A stretch of DNA of 64,000 nucleotides from Sabellastarte sp. h YS-2021. Lineage: Eukaryota; Annelida; Polychaeta; Sabellida; Sabellidae. A model generated the notes under the pieces. That model saw nothing but the letters and a program-made list of their open reading frames with translations. It was not told where the DNA came from and searched no databases. How positions within the stretch are numbered: the stretch's first letter is position 1; every line of letters starts with the position of its first letter. This document shows positions 52,901-64,000 of this stretch, piece by piece. The stretch spans positions 37,250,125 through 37,314,124 of the forward strand of contig OZ024935.1 of assembly GCA_964017235.1 (NCBI GenBank). Reading direction: 5' to 3'. The translations under genes and the position numbers were made by a program.

Positions 52901-55110
52901 CCAGTTTATGGTAGCCTCGCTACATGCACTCCCAATACATGTATTTTGAGCTGGGTATGTATTTCTTAATGAATACACTACTTATTTCTCTTTTAGTGGT
53001 GCCCACTCTCGCCAAAATATGGTTTACAGCCTTACTTCTGCCTTATTGGTCAAGATATGAGCAAACCTTAAGGCTCCCCCCAGAAGGCGAATTACAGGCC
53101 TGCTGGGGCCCATATACCACACCAGTAATCACTGCTATACTGGATGTAATTCTAAAAGCTATGCAGTCAGATTTAGTAGGTTGCAGACTATTTTCTAGCC
53201 GAATTTCAGGATTATAGACCAACATTTACTACTCATTTGGGCTGATTTACATGTATTTTACACCATTTTAACAGCAATATTCGGATTAAATAATTTCTGT
53301 TCAAACATGTAATGCTCCAATTTTGCCTAAAATGTCCTCATTTCTGATCAAAACATGTCTGAAATTAAATAAGTGCTGCAGATTGACCACAATATGATAT
53401 ACCTGAAATTACCCCTCATGAGGGGGGGGCAGACCAGGCCCACACCCCGAAACTGAAATTCCAAATATGGCCCTCGAGTTTGTCAGACAAATGCAATTTA
53501 ATTCTATGATGAAAACTGAGTTTCCTGTGAAAATTTGAGCCAGATCCAACCCATTTAAGGGGTGTTTTGAGCTGAATTTAAAGTTTGTGGTACCCTCGCT
53601 ACATGCACTCCCAGTACATGTATTTTGAGCTGGGTATGTATTTCTTAATGAATACACTACTTATTTCTCTTTTAGTGGTGCCCACTCTCGCCAAAAATAT
53701 GGTTTACAGCCTTACTTCTGCCTTATTGGTCAAGATATGAGCAAACCTTAGGGCTCCCCCCAGAAGGCGAATTACAGGCCTGCTGGGGCCCATATACCAC
53801 ACCAGTAATCACTGCTATACTGGATGTAATTCTAAAACCTATGCAGTCAGATTTAGTAGGTTGCAGACTATTTTCTGGCCAAATTTCAGGATTATAGACC
53901 AACATTTACTACTCATTTGGGCTGATTTACATGTATTTTACACCATTTTAACAGCAATATTCGGGTTAAATAATTTCGGTTCAGACATGTAATGCTCCAA
54001 TTGTGCCTAAAATGTCCTCATTTATGATCAAAACATGTCTGAAATTAAATAGGGGCTTCAAATTATTAACATTATGATATATCTGACATCTTCCTCCCAT
54101 CAGGGGGAGCCAGACCAGCCCCACACCCCGAAACTGAAATTCCAAAATATGGCCCTCGAGTTTGTCAGACAAATGCAATTTAATTCTATGGTGGAAACTG
54201 AGTTTCCTGTGAAAATTTGAGCCAGATCCAACCCATTTAAGGGGTGTTTTGAGCTGAATTTCCAGTTTATGGTAGCCTCGCTACATGCACTCCCAATACA
54301 TGTATTTTGAGCTGGGTATGTATTTCTTAATGAATACACTACTTATTTCTCTTTTAGTGGTGCCCACTCTCGCCAAAATATGGTTTACAGCCTTACTTCT
54401 GCCTTATTGGTCAAGATATGAGCAAACCTTAAGGCTCCCCCCAGAAGGCGAATTACAGGCCTGCTGGGGCCCATATACCACACCAGTAATCACTGCTATA
54501 CTGGATGTAATTCTAAAAGCTATGCAGTCAGATTTAGTAGGTTGCAGACTATTTTCTAGCCGAATTTCAGGATTATAGACCAACATTTACTACTCATTTG
54601 GGCTGATTTACATGTATTTTACACCATTTTAACAGCAATATTCGGATTAAATAATTTCTGTTCAAACATGTAATGCTCCAATTTTGCCTAAAATGTCCTC
54701 ATTTCTGATCAAAACATGTCTGAAATTAAATAAGTGCTGCAGATTGACCACAATATGATATACCTGAAATTACCCCTCATGAGGGGGGGGCAGACCAGGC
54801 CCACACCCCGAAACTGAAATTCCAAATATGGCCCTCGAGTTTGTCAGACAAATGCAATTTAATTCTATGATGAAAACTGAGTTTCCTGTGAAAATTTGAG
54901 CCAGATCCAACCCATTTAAGGGGTGTTTTGAGCTGAATTTAAAGTTTGTGGTACCCTCGCTACATGCACTCCCAGTACATGTATTTTGAGCTGGGTATGT
55001 ATTTCTTAATGAATACACTACTTATTTCTCTTTTAGTGGTGCCCACTCTCGCCAAAAATATGGTTTACAGCCTTACTTCTGCCTTATTGGTCAAGATATG
55101 AGCAAACCTT
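46938..55110. repeat. Run of six W/B + RL/A dimers
   Basis: Units from 46938 to 54431 alternate W/B and RL/A. The first three B middles carry gaaaaatgc and the last three gacaaatgc. G-tracts of the A middles are 12, 9, 10, 8, 8 and 8. The last three dimers look like local amplification of one dimer, since their period is a constant 1,361 bp. Confidence 0.88.
47971..47982 (+). repeat. Expanded G-tract, 12 G, in superblock copy 2
   Basis: Unit 47619 occupies the same place in the unit order as 34671 in copy 1. The two-base difference in G-tract length exactly accounts for the offset between the copies changing from 12,948 to 12,946. Confidence 0.88.
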
Positions 55111-58100
55111 AGGGCTCCCCCCAGAAGGCGAATTACAGGCCTGCTGGGGCCCATATACCACACCAGTAATCACTGCTATACTGGATGTAATTCTAAAACC
55201 TATGCAGTCAGATTTAGTAGGTTGCAGACTATTTTCTGGCCAAATTTCAGGATTATAGACCAACATTTACTACTCATTTGGGCTGATTTACATGTATTTT
55301 ACACCATTTTAACAGCAATATTCGGGTTAAATAATTTCGGTTCAGACATGTAATGCTCCAATTGTGCCTAAAATGTCCTCATTTATGATCAAAACATGTC
55401 TGAAATTAAATAGGGGCTTCAAATTATTAACATTATGATATATCTGACATCTTCCTCCCATCAGGGGGAGCCAGACCAGCCCCACACCCCGAAACTGAAA
55501 TTCCAAAATATGGCCCTCGAGTTTGTCAGACAAATGCAATTTAATTCTATGGTGGAAACTGAGTTTCCTGTGAAAATTTGAGCCAGATCCAACCCATTTA
55601 AGGGGTGTTTTGAGCTGAATTTCCAGTTTATGGTAGCCTCGCTACATGCACTCCCAATACATGTATTTTGAGCTGGGTATGTATTTCTTAATGAATACAC
55701 TACTTATTTCTCTCTCAGTGGTGCCCACTCTCGCCAAAAATATGGTTTACAGCCTTACTTCTGCCTTATTGGTCAAAATATGAGCAAACCTTAAGGCACC
55801 CCCCAGAAGGCGAATTACAGGCCTGCTGGGGCCCATATACCACACCAGTAATCACTGCTATACTGGATGTAATTCTAAAACCTATGCAGTCAGATTTAGT
55901 AGGTTACAGACTATTTCCTGGCCAAATTTCAGTATTATAGACCAACATTTACTACTCATTTGGGCTGATTTACATGTATTTTACACCATTTTAACAGCAA
56001 TATTCGGATTAAATAATTTCTGTTCAAACATGTAATGCTCCAATTTTGCCTAAAATGTCCTCATTTCTGATCAAAACATGTCTGAAATTAAATAAGTGCT
56101 GCAGATTGACCACAATATGATATACCTGAAATTACCCCTCATGAGGGGGGGGCAGACCAGGCCCACACCCCGAAACTGAAATTCCAAATATGGCCCTCGA
56201 GTTTGTCAGACAAATGCAATTTAATTCTATGATGAAAACTGAGTTTCCTGTGAAAATTTGAGCCAGATCCAACCCATTTAAGGGGTGTTTTGAGCTGAAT
56301 TTAAAGTTTGTGGTACCCTCGCTACATGCACTCCCAGTACATGTATTTTGAGCTGGGTATGTATTTCTTAATGAATACACTACTTATTTCTCTTTTAGTG
56401 GTGCCCACTCTCGCCAAAAATATGGTTTACAGCCTTACTTCTGCCTTATTGGTCAAGATATGAGCAAACCTTAAGGCTCCCCCCAGAAGGCGAATTACAG
56501 GCCTGCTGGGGCCCATATACCACACCAGTAATCACTGCTATACTGGATGTAATTCTAAAACCTATGCAGTCAGATTTAGTAGGTTGCAGACTATTTTCTG
56601 GCCAAATTTCAGGATTATAGACCAACATTTACTACTCATTTGGGCTGATTTACATGTATTTTACACCATTTTAACAGCAATATTCGGGTTAAATAATTTC
56701 GGTTCAGACATGTAATGCTCCAATTGTGCCTAAAATGTCCTCATTTATGATCAAAACATGTCTGAAATTAAATAGGGGCTTCAAATTATTAACATTATGA
56801 TATATCTGACATCTTCCTCCCATCAGGGGGAGCCAGACCAGCCCCACACCCCGAAACTGAAATTCCAAAATATGGCCCTCGAGTTTGTCAGACAAATGCA
56901 ATTTAATTCTATGGTGGAAACTGAGTTTCCTGTGAAAATTTGAGCCAGATCCAACCCATTTAAGGGGTGTTTTGAGCTGAATTTCCAGTTTATGGTAGCC
57001 TCGCTACATGCACTCCCAATACATGTATTTTGAGCTGGGTATGTATTTCTTAATGAATACACTACTTATTTCTCTTTTAGTGGTGCCCACTCTCGCCAAA
57101 ATATGGTTTACAGCCTTACTTCTGCCTTATTGGTCAAGATATGAGCAAACCTTAAGGCTCCCCCCAGAAGGCGAATTACAGGCCTGCTGGGGCCCATATA
57201 CCACACCAGTAATCACTGCTATACTGGATGTAATTCTAAAAGCTATGCAGTCAGATTTAGTAGGTTGCAGACTATTTTCTAGCCGAATTTCAGGATTATA
57301 GACCAACATTTACTACTCATTTGGGCTGATTTACATGTATTTTACACCATTTTAACAGCAATATTCGGATTAAATAATTTCTGTTCAAACATGTAATGCT
57401 CCAATTTTGCCTAAAATGTCCTCATTTCTGATCAAAACATGTCTGAAATTAAATAAGTGCTGCAGATTGACCACAATATGATATACCTGAAATTACCCCT
57501 CATGAGGGGGGGGGCAGACCAGGCCCACACCCCGAAACTGAAATTCCAAATATGGCCCTCGAGTTTGTCAGACAAATGCAATTTAATTCTATGATGAAAA
57601 CTGAGTTTCCTGTGAAAATTTGAGCCAGATCCAACCCATTTAAGGGGTGTTTTGAGCTGAATTTAAAGTTTGTGGTACCCTCGCTACATGCACTCCCAGT
57701 ACATGTATTTTGAGCTGGGTATGTATTTCTTAATGAATACACTACTTATTTCTCTTTTAGTGGTGCCCACTCTCGCCAAAAATATGGTTTACAGCCTTAC
57801 TTCTGCCTTATTGGTCAAGATATGAGCAAACCTTAGGGCTCCCCCCAGAAGGCGAATTACAGGCCTGCTGGGGCCCATATACCACACCAGTAATCACTGC
57901 TATACTGGATGTAATTCTAAAACCTATGCAGTCAGATTTAGTAGGTTGCAGACTATTTTCTGGCCAAATTTCAGGATTATAGACCAACATTTACTACTCA
58001 TTTGGGCTGATTTACATGTATTTTACACCATTTTAACAGCAATATTCGGGTTAAATAATTTCGGTTCAGACATGTAATGCTCCAATTGTGCCTAAAATGT

Positions 58101-61100
58101 CCTCATTTATGATCAAAACATGTCTGAAATTAAATAGGGGCTTCAAATTATTAACATTATGATATATCTGACATCTTCCTCCCATCAGGGGGAGCCAGAC
58201 CAGCCCCACACCCCGAAACTGAAATTCCAAAATATGGCCCTCGAGTTTGTCAGACAAATGCAATTTAATTCTATGGTGGAAACTGAGTTTCCTGTGAAAA
58301 TTTGAGCCAGATCCAACCCATTTAAGGGGTGTTTTGAGCTGAATTTCCAGTTTATGGTAGCCTCGCTACATGCACTCCCAATACATGTATTTTGAGCTGG
58401 GTATGTATTTCTTAATGAATACACTACTTATTTCTCTCTCAGTGGTGCCCACTCTCGCCAAAAATATGGTTTACAGCCTTACTTCTGCCTTATTGGTCAA
58501 AATATGAGCAAACCTTAAGGCACCCCCCAGAAGGCGAATTACAGGCCTGCTGGGGCCCATATACCACACCAGTAATCACTGCTATACTGGATGTAATTCT
58601 AAAACCTATGCAGTCAGATTTAGTAGGTTACAGACTATTTCCTGGCCAAATTTCAGTATTATAGACCAACATTTACTACTCATTTGGGCTGATTTACATG
58701 TATTTTACACCATTTTAACAGCAATATTCGGATTAAATAATTTCTGTTCAAACATGTAATGCTCCAATTTTGCCTAAAATGTCCTCATTTCTGATCAAAA
58801 CATGTCTGAAATTAAATAAGTGCTGCAGATTGACCACAATATGATATACCTGAAATTACCCCTCATGAGGGGGGGGGCAGACCAGGCCCACACCCCGAAA
58901 CTGAAATTCCAAATATGGCCCTCGAGTTTGTCAGACAAATGCAATTTAATTCTATGATGAAAACTGAGTTTCCTGTGAAAATTTGAGCCAGATCCAACCC
59001 ATTTAAGGGGTGTTTTGAGCTGAATTTAAAGTTTGTGGTACCCTCGCTACATGCACTCCCAGTACATGTATTTTGAGCTGGGTATGTATTTCTTAATGAA
59101 TACACTACTTATTTCTCTTTTAGTGGTGCCCACTCTCGCCAAAAATATGGTTTACAGCCTTACTTCTGCCTTATTGGTCAAGATATGAGCAAACCTTAAG
59201 GCTCCCCCCAGAAGGCGAATTACAGGCCTGCTGGGGCCCATATACCACACCAGTAATCACTGCTATACTGGATGTAATTCTAAAACCTATGCAGTCAGAT
59301 TTAGTAGGTTGCAGACTATTTTCTAGCCGAATTTCAGGATTATAGACCAACATTTACTACTCATTTGGGCTGATTTACATGTATTTTACACCATTTTAAC
59401 AGCAATATTCGGATTAAATAATTTCTGTTCAAACATGTAATGCTCCAATTTTGCCTAAAATGTCCTCATTTCTGATCAAAACATGTCTGAAATTAAATAA
59501 GTGCTGCAGATTGACCACAATATGATATACCTGAAATTACCCCTCATGAGGGGGGGGGCAGACCAGGCCCACACCCCGAAACTGAAATTCCAAATATGGC
59601 CCTCGAGTTTGTCAGACAAATGCAATTTAATTCTATGATGAAAACTGAGTTTCCTGTGAAAATTTGAGCCAGATCCAACCCATTTAAGGGGTGTTTTGAG
59701 CTGAATTTAAAGTTTGTGGTACCCTCGCTACATGCACTCCCAGTACATGTATTTTGAGCTGGGTATGTATTTCTTAATGAATACACTACTTATTTCTCTT
59801 TTAGTGGTGCCCACTCTCGCCAAAAATATGGTTTACAGCCTTACTTCTGCCTTATTGGTCAAGATATGAGCAAACCTTAGGGCTCCCCCCAGAAGGCGAA
59901 TTACAGGCCTGCTGGGGCCCATATACCACACCAGTAATCACTGCTATACTGGATGTAATTCTAAAACCTATGCAGTCAGATTTAGTAGGTTGCAGACTAT
60001 TTTCTGGCCAAATTTCAGGATTATAGACCAACATTTACTACTCATTTGGGCTGATTTACATGTATTTTACACCATTTTAACAGCAATATTCGGGTTAAAT
60101 AATTTCGGTTCAGACATGTAATGCTCCAATTGTGCCTAAAATGTCCTCATTTATGATCAAAACATGTCTGAAATTAAATAGGGGCTTCAAATTATTAACA
60201 TTATGATATATCTGACATCTTCCTCCCATCAGGGGGAGCCAGACCAGCCCCACACCCCGAAACTGAAATTCCAAAATATGGCCCTCGAGTTTGTCAGACA
60301 AATGCAATTTAATTCTATGGTGGAAACTGAGTTTCCTGTGAAAATTTGAGCCAGATCCAACCCATTTAAGGGGTGTTTTGAGCTGAATTTCCAGTTTATG
60401 GTAGCCTCGCTACATGCACTCCCAATACATGTATTTTGAGCTGGGTATGTATTTCTTAATGAATACACTACTTATTTCTCTCTCAGTGGTGCCCACTCTC
60501 GCCAAAAATATGGTTTACAGCCTTACTTCTGCCTTATTGGTCAAAATATGAGCAAACCTTAAGGCACCCCCCAGAAGGCGAATTACAGGCCTGCTGGGGC
60601 CCATATACCACACCAGTAATCACTGCTATACTGGATGTAATTCTAAAACCTATGCAGTCAGATTTAGTAGGTTACAGACTATTTCCTGGCCAAATTTCAG
60701 TATTATAGACCAACATTTACTACTCATTTGGGCTGATTTACATGTATTTTACACCATTTTAACAGCAATATTCGGATTAAATAATTTCTGTTCAAACATG
60801 TAATGCTCCAATTTTGCCTAAAATGTCCTCATTTCTGATCAAAACATGTCTGAAATTAAATAAGTGCTGCAGATTGACCACAATATGATATACCTGAAAT
60901 TACCCCTCATGAGGGGGGGGCAGACCAGGCCCACACCCCGAAACTGAAATTCCAAATATGGCCCTCGAGTTTGTCAGACAAATGCAATTTAATTCTATGA
61001 TGAAAACTGAGTTTCCTGTGAAAATTTGAGCCAGATCCAACCCATTTAAGGGGTGTTTTGAGCTGAATTTAAAGTTTGTGGTACCCTCGCTACATGCACT

Positions 61101-62906
61101 CCCAGTACATGTATTTTGAGCTGGGTATGTATTTCTTAATGAATACACTACTTATTTCTCTTTTAGTGGTGCCCACTCTCGCCAAAAATATGGTTTACAG
61201 CCTTACTTCTGCCTTATTGGTCAAGATATGAGCAAACCTTAAGGCTCCCCCCAGAAGGCGAATTACAGGCCTGCTGGGGCCCATATACCACACCAGTAAT
61301 CACTGCTATACTGGATGTAATTCTAAAACCTATGCAGTCAGATTTAGTAGGTTGCAGACTATTTTCTGGCCAAATTTCAGGATTATAGACCAACATTTAC
61401 TACTCATTTGGGCTGATTTACATGTATTTTACACCATTTTAACAGCAATATTCGGGTTAAATAATTTCGGTTCAGACATGTAATGCTCCAATTGTGCCTA
61501 AAATGTCCTCATTTATGATCAAAACATGTCTGAAATTAAATAGGGGCTTCAAATTATTAACATTATGATATATCTGACATCTTCCTCCCATCAGGGGGAG
61601 CCAGACCAGCCCCACACCCCGAAACTGAAATTCCAAAATATGGCCCTCGAGTTTGTCAGACAAATGCAATTTAATTCTATGGTGGAAACTGAGTTTCCTG
61701 TGAAAATTTGAGCCAGATCCAACCCATTTAAGGGGTGTTTTGAGCTGAATTTCCAGTTTATGGTAGCCTCGCTACATGCACTCCCAATACATGTATTTTG
61801 AGCTGGGTATGTATTTCTTAATGAATACACTACTTATTTCTCTCTCAGTGGTGCCCACTCTCGCCAAAAATATGGTTTACAGCCTTACTTCTGCCTTATT
61901 GGTCAAAATATGAGCAAACCTTAAGGCACCCCCCAGAAGGCGAATTACAGGCCTGCTGGGGCCCATATACCACACCAGTAATCACTGCTATACTGGATGT
62001 AATTCTAAAACCTATGCAGTCAGATTTAGTAGGTTACAGACTATTTCCTGGCCAAATTTCAGTATTATAGACCAACATTTACTACTCATTTGGGCTGATT
62101 TACATGTATTTTACACCATTTTAACAGCAATATTCGGGTTAAATAATTTCGGTTCAGACATGTAATGCTCCAATTGTGCCTAAAATGTCCTCATTTATGA
62201 TCAAAACATGTCTGAAATTAAATAGGGGCTTCAAATTATTAACATTATGATATATCTGACATCTTCCTCCCATCAGGGGGAGCCAGACCAGCCCCACACC
62301 CCGAAACTGAAATTCCAAAATATGGCCCTCGAGTTTGTCAGACAAATGCAATTTAATTCTATGGTGGAAACTGAGTTTCCTGTGAAAATTTGAGCCAGAT
62401 CCAACCCATTTAAGGGGTGTTTTGAGCTGAATTTCCAGTTTATGGTAGCCTCGCTACATGCACTCCCAATACATGTATTTTGAGCTGGGTATGTATTTCT
62501 TAATGAATACACTACTTATTTCTCTCTCAGTGGTGCCCACTCTCGCCAAAAATATGGTTTACAGCCTTACTTCTGCCTTATTGGTCAAAATATGAGCAAA
62601 CCTTAAGGCACCCCCCAGAAGGCGAATTACAGGCCTGCTGGGGCCCATATACCACACCAGTAATCACTGCTATACTGGATGTAATTCTAAAACCTATGCA
62701 GTCAGATTTAGTAGGTTACAGACTATTTCCTGGCCAAATTTCAGTATTATAGACCAACATTTACTACTCATTTGGGCTGATTTACATGTATTTTACACCA
62801 TTTTAACAGCAATATTCGGGTTAAATAATTTCGGTTCAGACATGTAATGCTCCAATTGTGCCTAAAATGTCCTCATTTATGATCAAAACATGTCTGAAAT
62901 TAAATA

Positions 62907-62974
62907 GGGGCTTCAAATTATTAACATTATGATATATCTGACATCTTCCTCCCATCAGGGGGAGCCAGACCAGC
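62907..62974. repeat. A/B divergent block (type-B version)
   Basis: In this block types A and B disagree at about twenty positions, plus small indels, so identity falls to roughly 70%. The flanking several hundred bases are about 97% identical. The corresponding A block in the reference A unit is about 9,140-9,205. Every middle in the window is clearly one version or the other; I saw no intermediate block. Confidence 0.85.
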
Positions 62975-63047
62975 CCCACACCCCGAAACTGAAATTCCAA
63001 AATATGGCCCTCGAGTTTGTCAGACAAATGCAATTTAATTCTATGGT

Positions 63048-63062
63048 GGAAACTGAGTTTCC
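63048..63062. repeat. Odd palindrome specific to type B
   Basis: ggaaact-g-agtttcc has seven-base arms around one central base. Type A has gaaaact at the same place, which leaves only five paired bases. Confidence 0.7.
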
Positions 63063-64000
63063 TGTGAAAATTTGAGCCAGATCCAACCCATTTAAGGGGT
63101 GTTTTGAGCTGAATTTCCAGTTTATGGTAGCCTCGCTACATGCACTCCCAATACATGTATTTTGAGCTGGGTATGTATTTCTTAATGAATACACTACTTA
63201 TTTCTCTCTCAGTGGTGCCCACTCTCGCCAAAAATATGGTTTACAGCCTTACTTCTGCCTTATTGGTCAAAATATGAGCAAACCTTAAGGCACCCCCCAG
63301 AAGGCGAATTACAGGCCTGCTGGGGCCCATATACCACACCAGTAATCACTGCTATACTGGATGTAATTCTAAAACCTATGCAGTCAGATTTAGTAGGTTA
63401 CAGACTATTTCCTGGCCAAATTTCAGTATTATAGACCAACATTTACTACTCATTTGGGCTGATTTACATGTATTTTACACCATTTTAACAGCAATATTCG
63501 GGTTAAATAATTTCGGTTCAGACATGTAATGCTCCAATTGTGCCTAAAATGTCCTCATTTATGATCAAAACATGTCTGAAATTAAATAGGGGCTTCAAAT
63601 TATTAACATTATGATATATCTGACATCTTCCTCCCATCAGGGGGAGCCAGACCAGCCCCACACCCCGAAACTGAAATTCCAAAATATGGCCCTCGAGTTT
63701 GTCAGACAAATGCAATTTAATTCTATGGTGGAAACTGAGTTTCCTGTGAAAATTTGAGCCAGATCCAACCCATTTAAGGGGTGTTTTGAGCTGAATTTCC
63801 AGTTTATGGTAGCCTCGCTACATGCACTCCCAATACATGTATTTTGAGCTGGGTATGTATTTCTTAATGAATACACTACTTATTTCTCTCTCAGTGGTGC
63901 CCACTCTCGCCAAAAATATGGTTTACAGCCTTACTTCTGCCTTATTGGTCAAAATATGAGCAAACCTTAAGGCACCCCCCAGAAGGCGAATTACAGGCCT

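Larger units (their letters stand above)
46608..60913. repeat. Superblock copy 2 (21 unit lengths)
   Basis: This block repeats copy 1 in order but holds three more monomers. The extra length lies between units 51028 and 53750. There copy 2 has a run of W/B and RL/A dimers with 8 G, while copy 1 has a single B/B unit at 38764. The last ~7.0 kb (about 53.9 to 60.9 kb) mirrors 38.9 to 45.9 kb at an exact 14,986-base offset, including the start coordinates of every unit. Confidence 0.82.
30798..61454. repeat. Zone 3: mosaic A/B higher-order repeat
   Basis: Each unit can be split into a start part (positions 1-141), a middle (216 to ~560) and an end (~600 onward). Starts are W, RL, RL' (RL without the aaagct change) or B; middles are A or B. 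Unit starts: 31265, 31946, 32627, 33308, 33990, 34671, 35357, 36038, 36719, 37400, 38082, 38764, 39445, 40125, 40807, 41487, 42168, 42849, 43531, 44212, 44893, 45575, 46256, 46938, 47619, 48303, 48984, 49665, 50346, 51028, 51709, 52389, 53070, 53750, 54431, 55111, 55793, 56473, 57154, 57835, 58517, 59198, 59879, 60561, 61241. The commonest pattern is a ~1,362 bp dimer of W-start/B-middle followed by RL-start/A-middle. Trimers of W/B, B/A and RL'/A also occur. W starts in the dimers usually carry agggct. Confidence 0.9.
62605..63286 (+). repeat. Reference type-B monomer (682 bp)
   Basis: This unit carries all B diagnostics from end to end. Compared with the type-A reference I count roughly 40 differences. 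About half fall in the 68-base block at 62,907-62,974; the rest are spread over the start, middle and end as single or paired substitutions, plus one inserted A (caaaatatgg for caaatatgg). B lacks the cccctcatgagggg palindrome and G-tract; instead it has a fixed run of five G. B gains an odd palindrome at 63,048-63,062. Confidence 0.92.
1..64000. repeat. Continuous ~680 bp tandem satellite array
   Basis: The same sequence recurs every 678-688 bases from the first base to the last, always in the same orientation, with no interruption, insertion or edge. Unit starts were located by the motif aaggct (variants aaggca, agggct): 1, 680, 1359, 2038, 2717, 3396, 4083 and so on to 63,969, giving 94 full units and a 32-base partial one. 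Most changes in period come from one G-tract; other small steps are a lost A in a five-A run and the B-type middle block. Copies are nearly identical within zones. No gene family, transposase, reverse transcriptase, rRNA or tRNA signature was seen. Satellite arrays of this kind typically lie in centromeric or other heterochromatin of eukaryotes; that location is inference. The array could equally be a subtelomeric or B-chromosome satellite. Confidence 0.98.
61455..64000. repeat. Zone 4: homogeneous type-B satellite
   Basis: From the middle of the unit at 61241 onward every diagnostic base is type B. Unit starts at 61241, 61923, 62605, 63287 and 63969 give a strict 682 bp period. Diagnostics are aaggca, ggttacagac, atttcctgg, cagtatt, cgggttaa, tttcggttc, caattgtgcc, the divergent middle block, ggtggaaac, tttccagtttatgg, cccaatac and ctctctcag. 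No A-type middle and no long G-tract is present. The window ends inside this zone, so its full length is unknown. Confidence 0.93.

Noticed and set aside
1-64000. CRISPR array
   Set aside because: Unit length of about 680 bp with no short repeat/unique spacer alternation; all sequence between any chosen repeats is itself repeated.

Overview
The whole 64 kb window is one uninterrupted head-to-tail satellite DNA array. It holds 94 complete monomers of about 680 bp plus a 32-base start of a 95th (counting units from the aaggct/aaggca/agggct motif that opens the window). I found no rRNA, tRNA, mobile element, CRISPR array or credible protein gene, and neither array edge is inside the window. A repeat tract this long and homogeneous, with no genes, fits centromeric, pericentromeric or other heterochromatic DNA of a eukaryote. 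In unit 1 I counted 266 G+C in 679 bases (39%) and only 6 CpG dinucleotides, where base composition predicts about 26. That fits a genome that methylates CpG. I cannot name the species.

Two monomer families are present. Type A is 679 bp when its G-tract has 7 G. Type B is 682 bp. They differ at about 40 positions, roughly half of them packed into one 68 bp block around unit positions 303-370. The layout left to right is: (1) 1-25,148, pure A, 37 units; (2) 25,149-30,797, A with a new subtype called RL here, settling into an RL/W alternation; (3) 30,798-61,454, a higher-order repeat (HOR) in which monomers with A-like starts and B-like middles alternate with RL/A monomers and with reciprocal B-start/A-middle chimeras; (4) 61,455-64,000, pure B with a strict 682 bp period. 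The window therefore records a boundary between two homogenised satellite arrays, with a mosaic HOR at the interface.

Inside zone 3, the unit order and the G-tract lengths show a large tandem duplication. Units at 33.7-45.9 kb reappear at 46.6-60.9 kb, with three extra monomers in the second copy. The unit starting at 46,256 is a chimera that looks like the junction. Smaller trimer, dimer and spaced three-unit duplications lie in zone 1. The fastest-changing site is a G-tract (6 to 16 G) that forms one arm of a palindrome in each A-type middle. Many short ORFs open in the monomers, but they are broken by G-tract and A-tract length changes that are not multiples of three, so I do not call them genes. 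Unit order was compared by diagnostic variants and coordinates, not by a full base-by-base alignment.
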